Below are positions 58,073 to 64,000 of a DNA stretch of 64,000 bases, one piece after another (the stretch's first letter is position 1; each line of letters begins with the position of its first letter). The translations under genes were made by a program, and so were the position numbers. This stretch comes from JBBQNY01 sp038255255 (GTDB lineage: Bacteria; Pseudomonadota; Gammaproteobacteria; Xanthomonadales; Ahniellaceae): assembly GCA_038255255.1 (NCBI GenBank), contig JBBSLL010000003.1, positions 1 to 64,000 of the forward strand, read 5' to 3'. The notes under the pieces are model-generated. The model was given only the letters and a program-made list of their open reading frames with translations. It was not told the DNA's origin and did not search any database.

Positions 58073-59530
58073 CTATTCGGGCGGAAGCTGGCGGTGCTGG
58101 CCGCTGGCGCGGTCGATGTCGTGGGATCCGCGCACATACACGATCGCTCGATTGCCGCCGTCGCGCTTTGCGCGGTACAGCGCACGGTCGGCGCATTCAC
58201 GCAGCACATTGGGATCGCGCCCGTGTTCCGGGAACAAGGCGATGCCCATGCTGGCGCGGACGGCGATCGCGTGTTCGTCGACGGCGACCGACTGCGCGAT
58301 GGCGGCAAGCATGCGCGTCGCCACCGACTCCACTTCGCCGCGGCACTGCGGCTCCGCGCTGCTGTGGACCAGCAGGAACTCGTCGCCGCCTATCCGGGCC
58401 AGGAAATCGTTGGCCGACAGGGCGGCACGCATGCGTGCCGATATTCCGCGCAGCACCTCGTCGCCGACGCGATGTCCCAGGGTGTCGTTGATCGGCTTGA
58501 AGTCGTCGAAGTCGATCAGCACCAGCGCGCCGCAGCGCACGCGCCCGCCGAGTTGCTCCAGCGCTTCCCGCAGGACCCATTGCACGTGCCGGCGATTGGG
58601 CAATCGCGTGAGCGGGTCGCTCATTGCGAGGTCCCGGATCGCCGTGCGGTCGGAAGCGATACGGAATCCCAGACCCGAGAACAAGAGGCTCAAGAGCACG
58701 CCGAGTGGCAGCCAGGGTTGGCCGAACATCGACGCGGCTTCCCAACCCGACTTCGGACGCACGGCGATCAGCCACGAACCGCCCGGCACGGCGACCTCGG
58801 CGGTCGCCTTGGGCGCTTCGAACAGTTCGGGGCGACCGTGAAATACCTGGCCGCCGGCACCTTCGGCGTCGCGGCCTCGCATCGCGATGTCGTGCAGCGG
58901 TTCCAGCCTGGATAGCCCCGCCCGCTCCAGCACTTTGTCGAAGTCGACGACCACGACCGTCATGCCCCAGTAACGTCTTCCGCTCTGCTCGGTTGCGTCG
59001 GGGATGAGCACAGGCGAACGGCTGGCGAGGCCAATCCCGCCCTGCACGAGGTTCATGGGTCCGGCAAGCACGGTACGACGCTCGAGCCGAATCCTTCGCA
59101 CGACTTCGCCTTGCCCGGCGCGCGACGAGAGATCCACTCCCAACACCCCGGCGTTGCCTTCCCGCGGATGGACGAACGACACGACATCATCCGGCGCCAG
59201 CGCGAGATTGCGAAATGCTGAATCCGAGTCGACCAGGCGCGACGAAAAATACTCGAGATCGGCGGTCGGGATGTCTGGTCGTATTTCGAGCAGCGCCGCC
59301 AGTGCTTCACTGCGCACTGCCAGCAGGGCCACGTAACGCTCCAGGGACAACGCGAGCGTGCTCGCAGTGTCGCGCGCCTGCGCTTCGACCAGTCGGGTGC
59401 TGTCGCGCTGGTGTGCCACGAGCAGCGACACGGTAATGCCAATACCCAGAACCAGGATCGCCGCCGCCACGAGCAGGGGTTGCAACGGAAGTTGCCGGGT
59501 GAATCGATCGTCACCGCGCCTCAAGTGCAT
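58073..59530 (-). CDS. CHASE-type sensor diguanylate cyclase (GGDEF)
   Basis: A 485-residue inner-membrane signalling protein. A helix at about 15-38 (PLLVAAAILVLGIGITVSLLV) and another near 270-290 (LPLGVLLSLLFSGLGF) flank a periplasmic CHASE-like sensor domain (LVDSDSAFRNLALAPDDVV). The C-terminal GGDEF domain (about 310-475) has LTRLPNRRHVQWVL and the active site ARIGGDEFLLVH. The inhibitory I-site RxxD five residues upstream is SAND here, so product inhibition is probably lost. ATG 59530 was chosen over a long upstream extension that would run into the divergent sigma gene. Confidence 0.88.
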   Translation of the reverse strand: MHLRRGDDRFTRQLPLQPLLVAAAILVLGIGITVSLLVAHQRDSTRLVEAQARDTASTLALSLERYVALLAVRSEALAALLEIRPDIPTADLEYFSSRLVDSDSAFRNLALAPDDVVSFVHPREGNAGVLGVDLSSRAGQGEVVRRIRLERRTVLAGPMNLVQGGIGLASRSPVLIPDATEQSGRRYWGMTVVVVDFDKVLERAGLSRLEPLHDIAMRGRDAEGAGGQVFHGRPELFEAPKATAEVAVPGGSWLIAVRPKSGWEAASMFGQPWLPLGVLLSLLFSGLGFRIASDRTAIRDLAMSDPLTRLPNRRHVQWVLREALEQLGGRVRCGALVLIDFDDFKPINDTLGHRVGDEVLRGISARMRAALSANDFLARIGGDEFLLVHSSAEPQCRGEVESVATRMLAAIAQSVAVDEHAIAVRASMGIALFPEHGRDPNVLRECADRALYRAKRDGGNRAIVYVRGSHDIDRASGQHRQLPPE

Positions 59531-59700
59531 TCCCGCGACCGACCCCAAGCCGGATATGTTGGCCCAGGGACCTGTCCAGAACGCGTGACGGGCGCGGGAC
59601 AGGTACGAAGTGGACGCGGTATGCACCACCGGGATACGGCATTGCGTTTGACCCTCCGCTGGCGCAATCTCGGTTGAGTGCAAGTCGGACATGCGTGGCG

Positions 59701-60360
59701 ATGGAAACCCCGGAGGCCTCCCTGCCGCGTCTGTTCCCTGAGCCTCCCCACGAACCGCGGGCGGCGGGTAATCCCATTGACAGCGCAAGTAACGCGCCAA
59801 CCCAGGGCACCGCGCCCGACGAGACCAGCGACGAAGTGTTGATGCAGGACTATCTGGACGGCTCCAATGCGGCCTTCGACCGTCTCTACGCGCGTTACAG
59901 GGCACCCCTCTATCGCGTCCTCCTGAGGCTTCTGCCTCGGCGTGCAGTCGCAGACGAGGTATTTCAGGACGTGTGGATGAAGGTGGTTGCGCACCGGTCC
60001 AGCTGGCAGCCCACGACGCCGTTTCGAGCATGGCTGCTGCGGATCGCCCGGAACCGGGCCATCGACACACTCCGCCAGACCCGGCCCGAGTACGCGGGCG
60101 ATTCGGCCGAGTCCTGGCTCGAAACCGCGCCGGACCCCGGACCCTCGCCAGAAGCCGCGCTATCGGATCTGCAGTCCGCCCGCCGCGTGCAGCAGGCCAT
60201 ATCCGCGTTGCCCGGCGAACAGCGGGAGGCATTCCTGTTGCGGGCGGAACTGGGGCTCGGGCATGAGGAAATTGCCGATTTGACCGGGGTCGGGGCGGAA
60301 ACCGCCAAGTCCCGCCTGCGATATGCCTATTCCCGCCTGCGCACGATGCTGGGCACATGA
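59701..60360 (+). CDS. ECF RNA polymerase sigma factor
   Basis: A 219-residue sigma-70 family ECF protein. Region 2 (DYLDGSNAAFDRLYARYRAP, VADEVFQDVWMKVVAHRSSW) and region 4 (ISALPGEQREAFLLRAELGLGHEEIADLTGVGAETAKSRLRYAYSR) are complete. The N-terminal about 45 residues are Pro-rich. ATG 59701 is the likely start; an in-frame upstream ATG at 59674 would overlap more of the divergent GGDEF upstream region. The stop overlaps the next gene as ATGA, so the sigma factor and its partner are translationally coupled. Confidence 0.92.
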   Translation: METPEASLPRLFPEPPHEPRAAGNPIDSASNAPTQGTAPDETSDEVLMQDYLDGSNAAFDRLYARYRAPLYRVLLRLLPRRAVADEVFQDVWMKVVAHRSSWQPTTPFRAWLLRIARNRAIDTLRQTRPEYAGDSAESWLETAPDPGPSPEAALSDLQSARRVQQAISALPGEQREAFLLRAELGLGHEEIADLTGVGAETAKSRLRYAYSRLRTMLGT

Positions 60361-61226
60361 ACTCCGACCCGTTCGTCGATCCGGGGGAATCGTTTGCGCT
60401 GGACGCTTACCGCGTTCTGCCGGGATCACAGCCTTCGCCCTCGCTGGACGCGCGAATCCTGGCCGCGGCCCACGCTGCGAACGCGCGCGCTTCGGCGTCT
60501 CGGCGTCGTTGGATGCCAGCCCTCGCTACGGCGGCGGCCGCTGTGTTTGCCGTGAGTCTTGCCTGGCGCGGGATGGATACCCCGATTCCGAACCTGCCTG
60601 AGACGGGCGAGCCCGCTGCACCGCGAATGCAACCTGCGTTCAAGACCGAGAATGCGCCGCAGCATCGATCGCAGCGCGCCGGCAGGCGCGAAAGTGAGCA
60701 GCGGGACGGCGAGCCCCCAGGCATTGCGAATACCGCACCGACGCTTTCTTCCGCCGACTGGGAAGCGTCGGACTCTGCAAAGGCGAAGCGCAGCGACGCA
60801 CCTGCCATGACCCAGTACTCCAAGGTCGCGGCTCAGCCTCCCACCTCCCCGGGAGAGGCGTCCCAAGCATTGGCTGGGCAGGGAGCGGTGCCTGCCAGCC
60901 CCCCCCTGGGCGCGGACACTCCCACATCGGACCGGCGTCGCGAGGAGGCTGCATTCGCTGCAGATCCGGCGGAGCTGGACGCAGCCGCCGCATCGCCCGC
61001 GGTTGCGAGTCAGGCCGGTATCGGGCTGGATCCCGCAGTCGAAGACTCCGTGTCGGTGGACAGTGTTCACGCGGGGACGACGTCTTTGCAGGAAGCTGTA
61101 GCTGCGGCGCGAGCGGCACGTGCCCGGGGTGACTTCGTTCGGGCCCAGACACTCGCGGACGTCATCAGCACGAAGTTCGGAAAGGAAAATCTACCTCCTG
61201 ATCTCCGGAATAGCTCTGCGGAATGA
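60357..61226 (+). CDS. Putative membrane anti-sigma-like partner of the ECF sigma factor
   Basis: A 289-residue protein with a short cytoplasmic N-terminus (1-50), one membrane helix (about 53-70, ALATAAAAVFAVSLAW) and a long low-complexity Pro/Ala/Ser/Glu-rich periplasmic region. A short helical C-terminal segment (SLQEAVAAARAARARGDFVR) follows. It has no recognised zinc-type anti-sigma motif. The 4-bp overlap with the sigma gene and the topology are those of an anti-sigma factor, which is the basis of the call. Confidence 0.65.
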   Translation: MNSDPFVDPGESFALDAYRVLPGSQPSPSLDARILAAAHAANARASASRRRWMPALATAAAAVFAVSLAWRGMDTPIPNLPETGEPAAPRMQPAFKTENAPQHRSQRAGRRESEQRDGEPPGIANTAPTLSSADWEASDSAKAKRSDAPAMTQYSKVAAQPPTSPGEASQALAGQGAVPASPPLGADTPTSDRRREEAAFAADPAELDAAAASPAVASQAGIGLDPAVEDSVSVDSVHAGTTSLQEAVAAARAARARGDFVRAQTLADVISTKFGKENLPPDLRNSSAE

Positions 61227-61250
61227 CGCTATAGATTATATGTTAATCAA

Positions 61251-61279
61251 TTGGATGCAGGCCAATGTTAAAGTATTCA
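61251..61279 (+). promoter_or_regulatory. Possible sigma-70-type promoter in an AT-rich patch
   Basis: TTGGAT (61251-61256) and TATTCA (61274-61279) are 17 bp apart, inside a locally AT-rich stretch (about 61230-61280) that stands out from the GC-rich surroundings. It lies upstream of the ligase-associated exonuclease gene. This is only a pattern match. Confidence 0.3.
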
Positions 61280-61356
61280 CGCACATTGGTCTGCAGCAGG
61301 AATCCTTCTCTCGGCACGCACACCAGGCGCGGGAAAAGCCGCGCAGCAGCCCGAGC

Positions 61357-62349
61357 ATGAGCCGGGATCTCCTGCAGCTGCGCGACGAAGGCCTCTTTTG
61401 TCCCGCAGGAGAATTCTGGATCGATCCATGGCGACCCGTGCCGCGGGCCGTCGTCACGCACGCCCACGCGGACCATGCGCGTGCCGGAATGGGGACTTAC
61501 GTTGCGGCGGCCGAGGGCCTCGAACTCCTCCAACTGAGGGTGGGCCCGGACGCCCGTATAGAGCCGCTGGCCTATGGTGAAACGCGTCAGTTCGGTGCCG
61601 CGCAGGTTTCATTGCACCCCGCGGGCCATATCCGCGGCTCGTCCCAGGTGCGTGTCTCGGTGGGCGACGAGGTCTGGGTCGTAACCGGCGACTTCAAGCG
61701 CCAACCCGATCCCACCTGCAGCCCTTTCGAGGTCGTGCAATGCGACGCGCTGATCACCGAGGCGACGTTCGCCTACCCGGTGTATCGCTGGCCACCGACC
61801 CAGCAGGTTGCTGCGCAGATCGTTGACTGGTGGCAACGCTGCGCCGAACGGGGCACCACCGCACTGCTGCTGTGTTACGCACTCGGCAAGGCACAGCGCC
61901 TCCTCGCGGAGCTCCGTCCACTGATGAAGGACCCGGTGCTGCTGCATGGGGCCGTGACGGGACTGACCGACCTCTACCGCGACGCCGGCGTGGCAATGGC
62001 TCCGACCAAAGCCGTGGGCGACAAGCGGGGCACCGAACTAGCGGGTCGACTCGTACTTGCCCCGCCCTCTGCTTTCGGATCGCCCTGGATGCGCCGCTTC
62101 GACAAGGTCGAGACAGCGTTCGCGTCGGGCTGGATGCAGGTGCGGGGCCACCGCAGGCGACGCGGGCACGATCGGGGTTTCATCCTTTCCGACCACGCAG
62201 ACTGGTTCGACCTGCTGCGCACCGTTGAAGAGACCGGAGCCCGGCGGGTGCTGGCCACGCATGGCCAGCAGGAGGTTCTGGCCCGCCGCCTGACCGAACT
62301 TGGTGTCGAGTCTTCGGTGCTGCGTACGCAATATGGCAGCGACGACTGA
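61357..62349 (+). CDS. Ligase-associated DNA exonuclease (metallo-beta-lactamase/beta-CASP fold)
   Basis: A 330-residue metal-dependent nuclease of the group that sits beside bacterial ATP-dependent DNA ligases. The HxHxDH metal site is THAHADHARAG. Further ligand regions are HPAGHIRGSSQV, GDFKRQPDPT and ILSDHADWFDLL. ATG 61357 (MSRDLLQLRDEGLFCP) is the conserved start; the frame is open further upstream without support. Its stop overlaps the ligase start by one base (TGATG), so the two are coupled. A DNA-end-processing role with the ligase is the accepted inference. Confidence 0.93.
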   Translation: MSRDLLQLRDEGLFCPAGEFWIDPWRPVPRAVVTHAHADHARAGMGTYVAAAEGLELLQLRVGPDARIEPLAYGETRQFGAAQVSLHPAGHIRGSSQVRVSVGDEVWVVTGDFKRQPDPTCSPFEVVQCDALITEATFAYPVYRWPPTQQVAAQIVDWWQRCAERGTTALLLCYALGKAQRLLAELRPLMKDPVLLHGAVTGLTDLYRDAGVAMAPTKAVGDKRGTELAGRLVLAPPSAFGSPWMRRFDKVETAFASGWMQVRGHRRRRGHDRGFILSDHADWFDLLRTVEETGARRVLATHGQQEVLARRLTELGVESSVLRTQYGSDD

Positions 62350-63968
62350 TGCGGGCGTTCGCGGAACTGTATGCAACATTGGACGAGACAACCTCCACCC
62401 TGGCCAAGCGCGAGGCCCTGGCCGCGTTCTTCCGCGTGAGCCCCGCCGCCGATGCCGCCTGGGCCGTGCAACTCCTGAGCGGCGGCAAGCTTCCAAGGAT
62501 GATCAACAGCAGCGGCCTGAGGGATTTGGCCGCCGAGATCACGGGATATCCCGCGTGGCTCATTGATGAGTCCTATGCGCATGTCGGTGATCTTGCGGAA
62601 TGCCTGACGCTGCTGGTGCAACCATTCGCCGAGGCGACGCAGTCCGTTGCTGACGCGGACGTGCCGTTGCACCAATGGGTCGAGCGTATCCGCGCTGCCG
62701 CGCTGCAACCGGAAGAGCAGCGGCGGGAGTGGCTCAGGACTGCCTGGCTCGAGCTGCCCCACGCGCAGCGCTACGCGCTCAACAAGATGTTGACGGGTTC
62801 GCTGCGCGTGGGCGTGTCGGCCCGGCTCGTGCACCTCGCATTGGCCGACGCGACGGGCCTCGAGGTCGAACGGATCACGGAGCGCCTGAGCGGCAAGTGG
62901 GCTCCGAGTGCGGAAGCCTTTACCGCGCTCGTCGATCCGAGCCTGCGCAATGAATCTGGGCCCAGAACCACTCCCTATCCCTTTTATCTCGCTTCGCCCC
63001 TGGACAACGATGCGACGTCATTGGGCGAACCACACGAATGGCTCGCCGAGTGGAAGTGGGACGGAATCCGTGCCCAGTTGCTGCGGCGCGAGGCTCGTGT
63101 CGTCCTTTGGTCCCGCGGTGGCGAGAAACTCGACGGGCGGTTTCCGGAACTCGAGCTCGCCGCGGCGGCGCTGCCAACCGGATGCGCGATCGACGGCGAG
63201 ATCCTCGCCTGGGCAGACCAGCAGCCCTTGCCCTTCATCCGCCTGCAGCCACGCATCAACCGGCTCAAACCCGGTCCGAAAATGATTGCGCAGACGCCCG
63301 TGCGTCTGCTGGCGTATGACCTGCTCGAGCTCGACGGGGTGGACTGGCGCACCCGGCCTTTGTCGGAGCGACGCCAGGGACTCGAGAACCTGCTCGCCCC
63401 ACTCGGGGCGACGTCGATAGGGATCTCCGCGAAGCTCGAGTTCCAGGACTGGGCGCGGCTGAGCGAGATGCGTGATGAAGCGCGCGACAGGGGTGTTGAA
63501 GGACTCATGCTCAAGCGGCTCGACTCGATGTATCGCGACGGCCGCCGGAAAGGCGACTGGTGGAAATGGAAGATCGATCCGCTCGGCATCGACGCCGTGC
63601 TCATTTACTCGCAATCGGGGCGCGGCAGGCGCGCCGGATTGCATACCGACCACACCATTGCGCTTTGGCAGGACGGTGTGCTGGTGCCCTTCGCCAAGGC
63701 GTACTCGGGGCTTACCGACGCGGAGCTGCTCGAACTCGATCGATGGATTCGCGCACATACCGTCGAGCGTTTCGGCCCGGTACGGGCAGTCGAACCCCTG
63801 CAGGTGTTCGAGCTTGCATTCGAAGCTGTGCAGCCCTCCAGGCGGCATAAATCCGGCGTCGCCGTTCGCTTTCCGCGCATCGTCAGGTGGCGGCGCGACA
63901 AGACTGCTGCCGAAGCCGATTCGCTCCAAGGGCTGCGGGATCTAGCCGGCCTGACTGTCGATGGATGA
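62349..63968 (+). CDS. ATP-dependent DNA ligase (damage-response type)
   Basis: A 539-residue eukaryote-like ligase. The N-terminal DNA-binding domain (about 1-200) has NKMLTGSLRVGVSARLVHLA. The nucleotidyltransferase domain has the adenylated lysine motif I in WKWDGIRAQLL, motif III DGEILAW, motif IV EGLMLKRLDS and motif V WWKWKIDP. The C-terminal OB-fold ends near FELAFEAVQPS. It belongs to the group paired with the beta-CASP exonuclease, often with a DEXH helicase next in the operon. That helicase would lie beyond the right edge. Confidence 0.95.
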   Translation: MRAFAELYATLDETTSTLAKREALAAFFRVSPAADAAWAVQLLSGGKLPRMINSSGLRDLAAEITGYPAWLIDESYAHVGDLAECLTLLVQPFAEATQSVADADVPLHQWVERIRAAALQPEEQRREWLRTAWLELPHAQRYALNKMLTGSLRVGVSARLVHLALADATGLEVERITERLSGKWAPSAEAFTALVDPSLRNESGPRTTPYPFYLASPLDNDATSLGEPHEWLAEWKWDGIRAQLLRREARVVLWSRGGEKLDGRFPELELAAAALPTGCAIDGEILAWADQQPLPFIRLQPRINRLKPGPKMIAQTPVRLLAYDLLELDGVDWRTRPLSERRQGLENLLAPLGATSIGISAKLEFQDWARLSEMRDEARDRGVEGLMLKRLDSMYRDGRRKGDWWKWKIDPLGIDAVLIYSQSGRGRRAGLHTDHTIALWQDGVLVPFAKAYSGLTDAELLELDRWIRAHTVERFGPVRAVEPLQVFELAFEAVQPSRRHKSGVAVRFPRIVRWRRDKTAAEADSLQGLRDLAGLTVDG

Positions 63969-64000
63969 TCGGGCGCGCCGCGCAGCGATGCGCAAGCTGC
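63961..64000 (+). CDS. Possible start of next gene in the ligase operon (partial)
   Basis: An ATG at 63961 overlaps the end of the ligase gene and opens a frame reading MDDRARRAAMRKL to the window edge. An alternative ATG at 63965 overlaps the ligase stop as ATGA. The family's usual next gene is a ligase-associated DEXH helicase, but 13 residues are too few to identify anything. Confidence 0.3.
   Translation, partial: MDDRARRAAMRKL

Noticed and set aside
61120..61356. Upstream extension of the ligase-associated exonuclease
   Set aside because: It overlaps the anti-sigma-like gene and crosses an AT-rich promoter-like patch. The family N-terminus begins at MSRDLLQLRD.
1..64000. tRNA or rRNA genes
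   Set aside because: No cloverleaf-like GTTCGA/CCA-type segments or conserved rRNA blocks were recognised by eye. A covariance-model scan would be needed to exclude them fully.

Overview
The window is about 64 kb of high-GC, gene-dense chromosomal DNA. It most likely comes from a gammaproteobacterium near the Xanthomonadales/Steroidobacterales/Nevskiales. The main evidence is the block serC - serA-like - pheA - hisC - aroA - cmk - rpsA - ihfB - lapB running into an O-antigen-type sugar-phosphate transferase and a WbpM-like enzyme, which is close to the gammaproteobacterial (Pseudomonas-like) order. The genus is inference only. No rRNA, tRNA, CRISPR array, insertion sequence or phage gene was seen.

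Layout. (1) 1-12.6 kb, all minus strand: serine, aromatic and histidine biosynthesis genes joined by 1-4 bp stop/start overlaps, then cmk, ribosomal protein S1, IHF-beta, LapB (with no lapA), and two surface-polysaccharide enzymes. (2) 12.7-24 kb, a carbon-storage region: a double-FHA membrane protein, a PHA-system protein, a patatin-like lipase, two phasin-like proteins, a two-domain fatty acyl-CoA reductase closely resembling the Marinobacter wax-ester enzyme, an acyl-CoA-binding protein, a TetR regulator, a prolyl aminopeptidase, a TPR-type protein and a wax ester synthase/DGAT. (3) 23.9-30.6 kb: photolyase divergent from a LexA-like protein that appears to have lost its Ser-Lys protease dyad, with tandem 13-bp repeats between them; then an EamA transporter, ispG and a PilZ-like protein. 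(4) 30.9-36.1 kb: a three-gene electron-transfer operon. It holds a flavoprotein fused to two cyclic-nucleotide-binding domains and a four-cluster ferredoxin, a histidine-bearing membrane protein, and a decaheme cytochrome c with a cytoplasmic FHA-like domain. (5) 36.2-44.2 kb, minus strand: a DUF1232-like protein, an ECF-type sigma factor, a second sigma-like protein, a large Ser/Thr kinase with a WD40-type sensor region, an exported receiver-like protein and an outer-membrane protein. (6) 44.4-52.3 kb, plus strand: a GlcG/HbpS-like lipoprotein, a 608-residue outer-membrane barrel, and a 1339-residue decaheme cytochrome with a C-terminal LVIVD-type propeller. (7) 52.3-64 kb: a pair of hairpins sharing an inverted core, then SRAP protease, xseA, an acetolactate synthase/aldehyde dehydrogenase pair, a GGDEF protein divergent from an ECF sigma factor with its partner, and a ligase-associated exonuclease with an ATP-dependent DNA ligase.

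The most interesting part is 30.6-52.3 kb. Two different decaheme cytochrome loci flank a sigma-factor/kinase signalling operon. One cytochrome and its electron donor carry ligand-sensing domains (FHA, cyclic-nucleotide binding), and a PilZ-like gene is divergent from them. My inference is that this is a signal-gated respiratory or extracellular electron-transfer system. The domain content is read directly from the sequence; the function is not established. The storage-lipid region and the degenerate LexA with its repeat array are the next most noteworthy features.
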